Origin: DASYML01 sp036399835
GTDB lineage: Bacteria > Acidobacteriota > Blastocatellia > Pyrinomonadales > Pyrinomonadaceae
Direction of reading: 5' to 3'
Assembly (NCBI GenBank): GCA_036399835.1
Contig: DASWMI010000130.1
Span: 1 to 64,000, forward strand
DNA: 64,000 nucleotides
Below are positions 16,463 to 24,523 of this stretch, piece by piece. The stretch's first letter is position 1. Every line of letters begins with the position of its first letter. A program made the translations under genes and the position numbers. The notes under the pieces were generated by a model. That model worked only from the letters and a program-made list of their open reading frames with translations, had not been told where the DNA came from and made no database searches.

Positions 16463-17002
16463 CTAGCCCTTGAGCGATGGCAGATACCTGCTGCGTAGTA
16501 TCTCCCTGTGATGCAGCTCGTGGCCCGCCAGCACATAGGCCAGAGCGCGCACGCTCATCTCGCTCCCATTCGCCAGACCCTTGCGCATCCAAGCCTCCGC
16601 ATCCAAATGCCTGAATAGAAAAATATTGGACCGCCTGACGCTCTCAAACTCCTCTGCCAATTCGCCGAGCGGGTAATCATCGAATGAAGCATTAGCGATA
16701 TAGTCATCCTGCTCATAGCCCGGGAGCGGCGTCCTGTCATTACGCGCAAAACGCAAAGCCCTGTAAGCAAAGATTCTCTCGGTATCTATCAAGTGACCGA
16801 TTAACTCGCTGATGCTCCACTTGCCCTCTGCATAGCGAAAGCCCGCGCGCGTCTCGGGAATGCTCCGCACAAGAGCGAGCGTCTCATCCAGTTGCTTGCC
16901 GAGCACAGAGAGTATCTCGCCATCAGGAACGAGCGAGATATATTTTTCGTAGTACGGCAGATATTCCGTTTTATCAGGCTTGCCGATAGTTAAGTTCATC
17001 AT
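16463..17002 (-). CDS. DinB/YfiT-fold metalloprotein (possible bacillithiol transferase)
   Basis: 179 residues, four-helix DinB fold. The metal triad is visible as His70 (LIGHLIDTER), His161 and His165 (AGHELHHREIL). KWSISELIGHLIDTERIF and RALRFAR are typical of the subfamily. YfiT of Bacillus is a bacillithiol S-transferase of this fold, and bshC lies 13 kb away, so a thiol-transferase or thiol-dependent detoxification role is plausible but not shown. ATG start at 17002 (or 16999) with GGAGG eight bases upstream. Confidence 0.8.
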   Translation of the reverse strand: MMNLTIGKPDKTEYLPYYEKYISLVPDGEILSVLGKQLDETLALVRSIPETRAGFRYAEGKWSISELIGHLIDTERIFAYRALRFARNDRTPLPGYEQDDYIANASFDDYPLGELAEEFESVRRSNIFLFRHLDAEAWMRKGLANGSEMSVRALAYVLAGHELHHREILRSRYLPSLKG

Positions 17003-17100
17003 CTCAAAAACCTCCTCCGCAGGCCAAGAGCATCACAGCCCTGCTGTCGCAGAGCTTGCGGCTCGACCGGCTTCACGGGATGCTTGAAGGCGTTCAGCTT

Positions 17101-18807
17101 TTAGCTCACGGGCGTGCTATTGCGCGCGGTTTCGGCGAGGCGCTTGGCTTCGGGGAGGGCATCCAGGGCGCGTAGGATTTGTGGATCGCTATCGAGCAGA
17201 ACGCGTGTGCCCATGTCGCCCGAAAAGGCCGCCGTGACGATCTCTTCGCGCAGCCGCAGCTTGACGAAATCCAGTTCCTCTTCGAGCTGCGCGGGCTGTA
17301 GCCCGAGGTTCGCGTCGCGCTTGAGGAAATTGCGAAAGGCTTCGAGGACGCGGTCCGTGATGGGATAGTCGGTCGGGCGCGGGTTGTGCTTGGGGTCAAC
17401 CTTCTCAACGCGGTAGCTTTCGAGGCCGGGAATCTGCCCTGCGGCCAGCTCGCGCGTGAAGTAGAAGGCGGCTTCGGCCACACGCTGGCGCAAGGGGGTG
17501 GCTGCGATGGGCTTGATCTCTATGTCTGGCGTGATGCCGCCGCCGCCGTAGAAGACGCGCCCGGCTGCCGTCTTGACGGCTGGACCAGTCGGGTGCGGCG
17601 TAGGCGTCGGCGAGGGAACTGCGCTCAAGGGTTGCTGCGCGGGCTGAGACGGGCGAGCGCCTCGTGTTTCTTCGGCCTGATCGTGGCGGACGTAATAATC
17701 GTAGAAGGAGCCGTTGGAATAATCGCGTTGGAGCGAGCGCCCGTAAGGCGTGTAGTAACGCGCGGTCGTGAGCGTCAGGCCCGTGCCGAAGGGGAGCTGG
17801 AAGACGCGCTGGACCAGCCCCTTGCCAAAACTGGTTTCGCCGACGACGAGGCCGCGCCCGTAATCCTGTATCGCGCCCGCGACGATTTCTGAAGCAGAGG
17901 CCGTGTTGCGGCTGATGAGGACGACGAGCGGGTCATCTGTCGGGTCGGTTCCCTTCGAGCGATGAACGATCTCCTGCTCCTGGTCTCGCCCGCGGACGGA
18001 AACGACCGTCTGGCCGCGAGGCAGGAATTCGCTCGTCACATCAATAGCCTGGTCCAGCAGCCCGCCCGGGTTGCCGCGCAGGTCCAGTATGATCTGGCGC
18101 ATACCCTGCGCCTTGAGCGCTTCTATGGCATCGTGCAGCTCGTCGCCGGTCGTCTGTTGAAAGCCGCCGTTCAAGCCTATATAGCCAGTGCCGGGGCGGA
18201 TCATAAAGGAGTTGCGAATGGAGGGGAGGGGGACAGCCTCGCGGACGATGTTCAGGTAGACGGGAGCTTCTGAGCCTGCACGCTCAAGCTTGAGCCTGAC
18301 GGACTCGCCGCGCTCGCCGCGCACGTTCTTGGAGACCTGCTCGCTGGTCCAATCACGTGAATCTTTACCGTTGACCTCGACGATGCGGTCGCCGTAGCGC
18401 AGACCCGCGCGCGCAGCCGGTGTGCCTTCGATGACAGACTGTACATAAACGCCGTCGCGGTGCTGTAGAATCGTAATCCCGATGCCTATAAAGCGCGAGC
18501 CTTGATCCTCTTTGAGCTTGGTAAACTCCGCCTGCGGGAAGAAGGTCGAATGCGGGTCGAGCGTTTGCAGCATCCCCTGTATGGCGGCCTGCGTGGCCTT
18601 CTCATAATCTATCTCTCCGGCGTAGTTGGTCGAGACGAACTGAAGGGCTTCGCGGTAATCGCCCTCTATATTGCCGGGCGTGCTCGGCCTGCTCGCGGTC
18701 TTCTGCGGCCTCTCTGCGCGCATGTTGCGCGCGACAGTGCCGCCGACAATCGTCGCCGCCAGAATGATGATGATGGCAAAGATGCCGAACCTTCTGCTCA
18801 TGCTCAT
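17101..18807 (-). CDS. C-terminal processing protease (S41, CtpA family)
   Basis: 568 residues. N-terminal transmembrane anchor (about 9-24), a PDZ domain (about 105-190, GDRIVEVNGKDS) and an S41 catalytic domain with ILDLRGNPGG, Ser306 (NTASASE) and Lys329 (SFGKG) forming the Ser-Lys dyad. A Pro/Ser/Thr-rich insert near 390-420 precedes a C-terminal helical part (about 440-560). It is an envelope protease cleaving C-terminal regions of target proteins. Substrates cannot be told. Its start is 220 bases from the divergent glycosyltransferase. Confidence 0.92.
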   Translation of the reverse strand: MSMSRRFGIFAIIIILAATIVGGTVARNMRAERPQKTASRPSTPGNIEGDYREALQFVSTNYAGEIDYEKATQAAIQGMLQTLDPHSTFFPQAEFTKLKEDQGSRFIGIGITILQHRDGVYVQSVIEGTPAARAGLRYGDRIVEVNGKDSRDWTSEQVSKNVRGERGESVRLKLERAGSEAPVYLNIVREAVPLPSIRNSFMIRPGTGYIGLNGGFQQTTGDELHDAIEALKAQGMRQIILDLRGNPGGLLDQAIDVTSEFLPRGQTVVSVRGRDQEQEIVHRSKGTDPTDDPLVVLISRNTASASEIVAGAIQDYGRGLVVGETSFGKGLVQRVFQLPFGTGLTLTTARYYTPYGRSLQRDYSNGSFYDYYVRHDQAEETRGARPSQPAQQPLSAVPSPTPTPHPTGPAVKTAAGRVFYGGGGITPDIEIKPIAATPLRQRVAEAAFYFTRELAAGQIPGLESYRVEKVDPKHNPRPTDYPITDRVLEAFRNFLKRDANLGLQPAQLEEELDFVKLRLREEIVTAAFSGDMGTRVLLDSDPQILRALDALPEAKRLAETARNSTPVS

Positions 18808-18963
18808 GACTGCCTCAACTGCTGGTCCAACCCGTGTCTCTCGCCGCGCGTGCGGCTGCCATCAAATATAGCACACCGGGACGCCCGCCGCCGAAAGCAG
18901 GCCAGCGCCCCGCGCCCTGTGTTATATTCGTCAATAGCGCATCGAGGGTGGACCAAACCCTTC

Positions 18964-19033
18964 TTTCTATTCACGCGTTGACGATTCACGATTAGCGATT
19001 CATGGTTGACTATTTGACGATTCACACTTGACG
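18964..19033. repeat. Direct repeats of TTGACGATTCAC words
   Basis: The leader of the glycosyltransferase contains CTATTCACGCGTTGACGATT, then GATTAGCGATTCATGGTTGAC and TTGACGATTCACACTTGACG. The CTATTCACGCGTTGACGATT phrase recurs exactly just downstream of the gene (in the hairpin ending 19932), so the gene is flanked by copies. Confidence 0.6.
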
Positions 19034-19036
19034 AAA

Positions 19037-19888
19037 ATGTCCTTATCCCTCTCCGTCATCATTCCGGCTTTTAATGAAGCGGCACGCATCGGAAAGACGC
19101 TGCCCGTCATCTTCGATTATCTCAACTCGCAAGCTTATGAGAGCGAAGTCATCGTCGTTGACGACGGCTCAAGCGATGAGACGGTCGCCATTGCCGAAAA
19201 ACATCTGGGACATACTGGGCGAGCGAAAGCGAGCATCATCCGGCAGCCGCGCAATCATGGCAAGGGCTACGCCGTGCGCACAGGGCTGCTCTCGGCGCGA
19301 TCGCCAATCGCGCTCTTTTCAGATGCGGACCTTTCAACGCCCATCACGGAAATTCCCAAGCTCCTGAAGGCGATTGAGCAAGATGACTGCGATCTGGCTT
19401 TCGGCTCGCGCGCGCTGGACCGGAATCTGATCGGCGTGCATCAACCCTGGCGGCGCGAGCAGGGCGGCAAGTTCTTCAATCTCGTCGTGCGGCTGGCAAC
19501 GGGCCTGCCTTTCTGGGATACGCAGTGCGGCTTCAAGGCTTTTCGCCTGAGCACCTGCCGACCCATTATCGAAGCCGCCACGATTGAACGCTTCGGCTTC
19601 GATGTGGAATATCTCTACGTGGCCCATCTCGCGGGGTTGCGTCTCAAGGAGGTCGCCGTCCGCTGGGATCACAACGACGGCAGCAAGCTCAGCGTCGTAC
19701 ATGACAGCCTGCGCGCCTTTAACGAGATTCGCTTGATTCGTCAACAGGTCCAGCGCGGCGTCTATGCTCAGGCCATAGAGTTGGCCCGCGCCGCCATGCT
19801 TGAGCGACACGAGGCCAGCGCGGCTTCGCCCGAAGCCGTCGAAACAGACGGCTCGCCAAAACTCTTCAGCGAACTCGCGGATCGTTAA
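19037..19888 (+). CDS. Family 2 glycosyltransferase (dolichyl-phosphate-glucose synthase-like)
   Basis: 283 residues from the ATG at 19037; a TTG nine bases upstream lies in a repeat. GT-A fold: SVIIPAFNEAARI, VVDDGSSDET, GKGYAVRTG, DADLSTP (metal and donor binding) and PFWDTQCGFKAFR. These match the ALG5/DPM-type branch that transfers hexose to a lipid phosphate. No C-terminal membrane helices. Probably makes a lipid-phosphate sugar for envelope glycosylation. Its stop codon lies within a hairpin shared with the next gene's leader. Confidence 0.85.
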   Translation: MSLSLSVIIPAFNEAARIGKTLPVIFDYLNSQAYESEVIVVDDGSSDETVAIAEKHLGHTGRAKASIIRQPRNHGKGYAVRTGLLSARSPIALFSDADLSTPITEIPKLLKAIEQDDCDLAFGSRALDRNLIGVHQPWRREQGGKFFNLVVRLATGLPFWDTQCGFKAFRLSTCRPIIEAATIERFGFDVEYLYVAHLAGLRLKEVAVRWDHNDGSKLSVVHDSLRAFNEIRLIRQQVQRGVYAQAIELARAAMLERHEASAASPEAVETDGSPKLFSELADR

Positions 19889-19932
19889 CGCGTGAATAGA
19901 AAAGAGCACTCTTCTCTATTCACGCGTTGACG
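19883..19932. repeat. 24-bp hairpin with TTCACGCGTTGACG arm
   Basis: CGTTAACGCGTGAATAGAAA (from 19883) pairs with the segment 19910-19932 (TCTTCTCTATTCACGCG...), about 20 of 22 matches with a 3-4-base loop. The left arm covers the glycosyltransferase stop (19886-19888). The right arm repeats the phrase at 18964. Confidence 0.7.
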
Positions 19933-19959
19933 ATTAAAGATTTACTGTTTGAGGTAAAT

Positions 19960-20712
19960 ATGACTGCGCGACTCAATGTCAATATAGACCATGTGGCGAC
20001 TGTGCGGCAGGCGCGGCGCGCGCCGGAGCCGAGCGTCGTCGCGGCTGCGATGGCCTGCGAATTGGCCGGAGCCGACGGCATCACGATTCATCTCAGGGGA
20101 GACCGCCGCCACATACAGGATAAAGACCTTCACACTCTGAGGCAGGTGGTGACGACCTATCTCAACCTGGAGATGGCCGCCACTGAAGAGATGATGAAGA
20201 TGGCGCTCGAGACCATGCCGGACGCCGTGACGCTGGTCGCCGAGAATCCGAATGAGATTACGACCGAAGGCGGGCTGGACGTGCGCGGTAATCTCTCGCT
20301 CGTGCGCGCGGCTGTCCATAAATTGCGCGAAGGCGGCATCATCGCCAGCCTCTTTATAGACCCAGAGCCGCACCAGATAGAGGCCGCGCATGAAGTCGGC
20401 GCGCACCAGATAGAGCTTTGCACGGCTGAGTATGCAGACTCCACGCTTGGCGCGCGACACTCTCATCCTGAAAGCGCCGCGCGCACCTCTCTCGAACTGC
20501 GCCGCCTGCATGAAGCCGCCGCGCTCGCCGCGCAATACGGGCTGCGCATCGCCGCCGGTCACGGCCTCACCTTCCGCAACATCGGAGCGGTCGCTTCAAT
20601 CCAGGAAATCACAGAATTCAACATCGGCCACAACATCATCTCGCGCTCCATCTTCGTCGGATTGGACCAGGCCGTGCGCGAAATGCGCGAGGCGATTAAG
20701 GCTGGGATTTAA
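19960..20712 (+). CDS. pdxJ: Pyridoxine 5'-phosphate synthase
   Basis: 250 residues. TIM-barrel with RLNVNIDHVATVRQARR, GADGITIHLRGDRRHIQDKD, VTLVAENPNEITTEGGLD, SLFIDPEPHQI and GHGLTFRNIGAVA, all family hallmarks. Condenses 1-deoxy-xylulose 5-phosphate with 3-amino-2-oxopropyl phosphate in the DXP-dependent vitamin B6 route. Start chosen at ATG 19960, GAGG just upstream; the TTG at 19927 lies inside the hairpin and is disfavoured. No other pdx gene is nearby. A hairpin follows as likely terminator. Confidence 0.95.
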   Translation: MTARLNVNIDHVATVRQARRAPEPSVVAAAMACELAGADGITIHLRGDRRHIQDKDLHTLRQVVTTYLNLEMAATEEMMKMALETMPDAVTLVAENPNEITTEGGLDVRGNLSLVRAAVHKLREGGIIASLFIDPEPHQIEAAHEVGAHQIELCTAEYADSTLGARHSHPESAARTSLELRRLHEAAALAAQYGLRIAAGHGLTFRNIGAVASIQEITEFNIGHNIISRSIFVGLDQAVREMREAIKAGI

Positions 20713-20727
20713 GCCGTGCGAGAGCAC

Positions 20728-20799
20728 AAAAATGCCTGGAGCGATTAGATGATAAGCGGCTCCCGATCCGCTCCTCGCCCGCTCGCTCCAGGCTCTTTT
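20728..20799 (+). terminator. Likely intrinsic terminator after pdxJ
   Basis: GCCTGGAGCG (20734-20743) and CGCTCCAGGC (20784-20793) are exact complements, preceded by AAAAA and followed by TCTTTTC, so it could act in both directions between the convergent pdxJ and ruvB genes. The inner loop has a second short stem AGCGG/CCGCT. Confidence 0.7.
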
Positions 20800-20862
20800 C
20801 GGCCAGTCAAAAGTCCGACCGAAACTCAATCAGCTTTGACTGATTAACTGACCTCTTCCTCA

Positions 20863-21918
20863 TCAGCTTGCCAGCAGATCGCGTTGCTGCTGTTGGAAGG
20901 CTATCCCCAGGTGCTTGTAGGCGGCGCGTGTGGCGACGCGACCGCGCGGCGTGCGGTTGAGAAAGCCTATCTGAATCAGATAAGGCTCTATGATCTCTTC
21001 GATTGACTCGCGCTCTTCGCTGATCGAGGCCGAGATAGTCCCGACTCCTACCGGGCCGCCGTCAAACTTTTCGATAATCACGCTCAAGAGTTTCCGGTCC
21101 ACTTCGTCCAAGCCGAAGCGGTCCACTTCCATCTCATCGAGAGCGCGTCGCGCCAGCTCCTGCGTGACGCGTCCATCCGCGAGGACCTCCGCATAATCGC
21201 GCACGCGGCGCAATAGCCGATTGGCTATACGCGGTGTGCCGCGAGCACGGCGTGAAATCTCTGTTGCGCCGCTGGCCTCAATCTCTACAGAAAGGATTTC
21301 CGCCGAGCGATGGATGATGATTTCCAGTTCCTGCTGCGAATAGAAATCAAGGTGCTGGACGATGCCGAAGCGACCACGCAGGGGCGCTGTAATCATGCCT
21401 GCGCGCGTCGTCGCGCCGATGAGCGTGAATTTCGGCAATTCGAGTTTGATAGAGCGCGCGGCTGTGCCCTGTCCGATCATCAGGTCGAGCTGGTAATCCT
21501 CCATCGCCGGATAGAGCACCTCTTCGATTTGCGGCTTGAGGCGATGAATCTCATCTATAAAGAGCACCTCGCCTTCCTGCAAATTCGTGAGCAGGGCCGC
21601 GAGGTCGCCGCCGCGCTCGATGGCGGGCGCGCTGACGCTCTTTAAGGGAGCTTCCATCTCGGCGGCGATGATGTTGGCGAGCGTCGTCTTGCCCAGACCC
21701 GGCGGCCCGCTGAAAAGCACGTGGTCCAGCGCCTCGCGGCGTGCGAGCGCGGCCTTGATAAAGATTTTGAGATTGCTCGTGACCTTCGTCTGCCCTATAT
21801 ACTCGTTCAGGCGGCGCGGTCTCAAGCTCGGCTCTGCCTGTATGTCTTCGGGCGTCGCCGTGCCCGCAACAGGGCGCGGCTCACCCGCCGGACTAATCTG
21901 TGCGCTGGACTGTGACAT
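20863..21918 (-). CDS. ruvB: Holliday junction branch-migration helicase RuvB
   Basis: 351 residues. AAA+ motor with Walker A GPPGLGKTT (71-79), Walker B LFIDEIHRL, sensor 1 GATTRAG, arginine finger LRGRFG and the C-terminal winged helix (TPRGRVATRAAYKHLG). Works with RuvA to move Holliday junctions during recombination repair. ATG start. ruvA and ruvC are not in the window. Downstream of atpDC on the same strand, separated by 190 bases with a likely terminator. Confidence 0.96.
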   Translation of the reverse strand: MSQSSAQISPAGEPRPVAGTATPEDIQAEPSLRPRRLNEYIGQTKVTSNLKIFIKAALARREALDHVLFSGPPGLGKTTLANIIAAEMEAPLKSVSAPAIERGGDLAALLTNLQEGEVLFIDEIHRLKPQIEEVLYPAMEDYQLDLMIGQGTAARSIKLELPKFTLIGATTRAGMITAPLRGRFGIVQHLDFYSQQELEIIIHRSAEILSVEIEASGATEISRRARGTPRIANRLLRRVRDYAEVLADGRVTQELARRALDEMEVDRFGLDEVDRKLLSVIIEKFDGGPVGVGTISASISEERESIEEIIEPYLIQIGFLNRTPRGRVATRAAYKHLGIAFQQQQRDLLAS

Positions 21919-22022
21919 TGATTAAAACCCCTTCTGACGGTCTAACTCGGTTGCTCAAGACTTGAGGATTATACCGCGTTTGGGCCGCTGTTTCAAGCGT
22001 GAAACAAAGCGAAAAAGAGAGA

Positions 22023-22065
22023 ACCGCCGAGAGCTGGGAGGGATTTCCTTTGCGCTCCGGGCGGT
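22023..22065 (-). terminator. Possible terminator after atpC
   Basis: ACCGCC (22023-22028) and GGCGGT (22060-22065) pair; reading the minus strand, TTCTCTCTTTTTCGC follows. The stem is short and the loop long. Confidence 0.4.
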
Positions 22066-22108
22066 CTTTTTTGTGCTTCGGCGTTTGAGGTTTTTAAGGT
22101 CCGTGCAA

Positions 22109-22525
22109 TCAGCGTTGAATCAGGCCGGAGGCCAGTTGGAGGCGTGTCACGGAGCGTTCGAGCTTGGCGCGTGCGACCTCGAAATCTTCCTCCGTGCCGG
22201 TGAAGGCGCTGAGGGTCTTTTCGGCACGCTCGCGCGCGATGCGTGCACGCGCGGCGTCAATCTCTTCGGGCCATTCGGCAATCTCGGCGAGGACCGAAAC
22301 CTTATCCTGATTGACCTCGACGAACCCTCCGGAGACATGCATACGCCGTGTCGTGCCGTTTTGCGTGTAAGAGAGTATGCCTGTCTGGAGTTGAGAGATG
22401 AGCGGCGTGTGGCCGGGCAGGATACCCATCTCTCCATTCAAGCCAGGGACGTACACTTCGTCCACGCTCTCCGAAAAGACTCGGCGCTCTGGCGTCACTA
22501 CCTCAAGTTGTAACTGTTCAGCCAT
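22109..22525 (-). CDS. atpC: ATP synthase F1 epsilon subunit
   Basis: 138 residues. N-terminal beta-sandwich: LQLEVVTPERRVFSESVDEVYVPGLNGEMGILPGHTPLIS. C-terminal helical hairpin: AARARIARERAEKTL...LQLASGLIQR. Part of the F1 central stalk; its C-terminal helices inhibit ATP hydrolysis. Ten bases after atpD, same strand. Alpha, gamma, delta and Fo genes are absent here. Confidence 0.95.
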   Translation of the reverse strand: MAEQLQLEVVTPERRVFSESVDEVYVPGLNGEMGILPGHTPLISQLQTGILSYTQNGTTRRMHVSGGFVEVNQDKVSVLAEIAEWPEEIDAARARIARERAEKTLSAFTGTEEDFEVARAKLERSVTRLQLASGLIQR

Positions 22526-22535
22526 GATTCAAATC

Positions 22536-24068
22536 TTACGCTGCTGCGGCTATGGTCTGCGCTCTTTCCCTGGCTTCTTCGATGGTGCCGACCATGTAGA
22601 AAGCCTGTTCGGGCAGATCGTCGTGCTTGCCGTCAACGATCTCGCGGAAGCCTTTAATCGTCTCTTCGAGCTTGACGTATTTGCCTTTGAGACCCGTGAA
22701 CTGTTCGGCCACGAAGAAGGGTTGAGAGAAGAAGCGTTGAACTTTGCGCGCACGCGCGACGATCTGCTTGTCTTCGTCCGACAGCTCGTCCAGGCCCAGA
22801 ATAGCGATGATGTCTTGCAGGTCTTTATAACGCTGTAGGATGCGTTTGACATCCTGCGCCGTGTTGTAATGGTCTGCGCCTAGAATGCGCGGGTCCAGAA
22901 TGCGCGAAGAGGAAGTGAGCGGGTCCACAGCCGGATAGATGCCAAGCTCTACAATCTGGCGCGAGAGGGCCGTCACCGCGTCCAGGTGCGCGAAGGTCGT
23001 CGCCGGAGCGGGGTCCGTGTAATCGTCCGCCGGAACATAAACGGCCTGAATCGAAGTGATCGAGCCGGTCTTGGTCGAAGTGATGCGCTCCTGCATCTCG
23101 CCCATCTCGGTCGCCAGGTTCGGCTGGTAGCCGACCGCCGAAGGCATCCGGCCCAGCAGAGCCGAGACTTCAGAGCCTGCCTGCGTAAAGCGAAAGATGT
23201 TGTCCACGAAGAGGAGCACGTCTAGACCCTGGTCGCGGAAGTGTTCGGCGACCGTGAGGCCGGAGAGAGCCACGCGCAGACGCGCGCCCGGAGGCTCTGT
23301 CATCTGCCCGTAGACGAGCGCCACCTTCGATTCCCTGATGGCCTTCATATCCACCTTGGTCATATCGAACGTGCCCGTCTCTTCCAGGTTGTCGTAGAAG
23401 CTCTTGCCAAAGTTGATAACCTTCGACTCGACCATCTCGCGCAGCAGGTCGTTGCCTTCGCGCGTCCGCTCGCCCACCCCTGCGAAGACCGAAAAGCCCG
23501 CGCGCGCCTTGGCGATGTTGTTAATCAGCTCCATGACGATGACCGTCTTGCCGACGCCTGCGCCGCCGAAGAGACCGATCTTGCCGCCGCGCAGGAAGGG
23601 CTGAATCAGGTCAATGACCTTGATGCCGGTCTCGAACATCTGCAATTCGGTTGACTGTTCGTCGAAGTCCGGCGCATGACGATGAATCGGAGAACGCTTC
23701 TCGGCATTGACCGGACCAAGATTGTCCACAGGCTCGCCGACGACGTTGAGCACGCGGCCCAGCGTGGCCTCGCCGACGGGAACGCTGATTGGACCACCCG
23801 TGTCAATCGCCATCATCCCGCGCACCATGCCGTCCGTCGGCTGCATAGAGACCGTGCGCACGCGGCCCTCGCCCAGATGCTGCTGGACTTCGCAGATGAC
23901 ATCAATCTGGGTCGGCACGTCGAAGCCTTCGGAGACGATGCGCAGCGCCTGGTAAATCGGAGGGAGATGCCCCGTTTCAAATTCTACGTCCACGACTGGA
24001 CCAATAATCTGCACGACGCGGCCCAGCTCGTGACCGTCGCCACCCACATTTCCATTAGGCGTAACCAT
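22536..24068 (-). CDS. atpD: ATP synthase F1 beta subunit
   Basis: 510 residues; the first 15 (MVTPNGNVGGDGHEL) extend the usual start. Walker A GGAGVGKT (168-175), catalytic GVGERTREGNDL, Walker B VLLFVDNIFRFTQAGSEVS, and ALSRQIVELGIYPAVDPL. Catalytic subunit of the rotary ATP synthase. It is linked only with atpC, as in cyanobacteria and a few other phyla where the genes are split in two loci. ATG start; no other gene of the complex is in the window. Confidence 0.96.
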   Translation of the reverse strand: MVTPNGNVGGDGHELGRVVQIIGPVVDVEFETGHLPPIYQALRIVSEGFDVPTQIDVICEVQQHLGEGRVRTVSMQPTDGMVRGMMAIDTGGPISVPVGEATLGRVLNVVGEPVDNLGPVNAEKRSPIHRHAPDFDEQSTELQMFETGIKVIDLIQPFLRGGKIGLFGGAGVGKTVIVMELINNIAKARAGFSVFAGVGERTREGNDLLREMVESKVINFGKSFYDNLEETGTFDMTKVDMKAIRESKVALVYGQMTEPPGARLRVALSGLTVAEHFRDQGLDVLLFVDNIFRFTQAGSEVSALLGRMPSAVGYQPNLATEMGEMQERITSTKTGSITSIQAVYVPADDYTDPAPATTFAHLDAVTALSRQIVELGIYPAVDPLTSSSRILDPRILGADHYNTAQDVKRILQRYKDLQDIIAILGLDELSDEDKQIVARARKVQRFFSQPFFVAEQFTGLKGKYVKLEETIKGFREIVDGKHDDLPEQAFYMVGTIEEARERAQTIAAAA

Positions 24069-24191
24069 ACTTATTTGATAACTCCTCTGAGATAGCCTCT
24101 ACAGGCGAAAAAATTGGCAGGTTTTAGAGCCACACAAGATAACATATCGCTTATCTCTATTCAAAGCGCGCTTATCGCCCAGGGCATCCAG

Positions 24192-24494
24192 CTATACGCT
24201 CTCGCCGCCCTGTTCCTCCGGGCTGGCAATCAGCTTGCGGACTCTCTCTTTCTCAATCGTGGCCCACTCTACTTGTCTTTCGGCATATTCCTTCAAATCG
24301 TGATGACCGCCTTCCGCCGAATCAACCTCCGCCTCAAGCATGTAGGGCTTTTCGCTCCAGTAGGCGATAAACGTATCGAGCGCCGAGATAGCCTTCCGGC
24401 CCAGCTCAATAGGGTCTGAGCCGGGCCTTTCCCTGGCATCATCGAACTCTTGCAGGCTGCTTTGAGCTTTCAGTTGTAGCTCGTCATCCGTCAT
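24192..24494 (-). CDS. Small acidic protein of unknown function
   Basis: 100 residues, hydrophilic and predicted largely helical: LKAQSSLQEFDDARER, ELGRKAISALDTFIAYW, AERQVEWATIEKERVRKLI. No signal peptide, membrane segment or cysteine. ATG start, downstream of the S46 peptidase by 29 bases on the same strand, so possibly co-transcribed. I do not recognise it. Confidence 0.5.
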   Translation of the reverse strand: MTDDELQLKAQSSLQEFDDARERPGSDPIELGRKAISALDTFIAYWSEKPYMLEAEVDSAEGGHHDLKEYAERQVEWATIEKERVRKLIASPEEQGGESV

Positions 24495-24523
24495 CGCTGC
24501 CTCCTTAAAAACCGGAAACGGTT

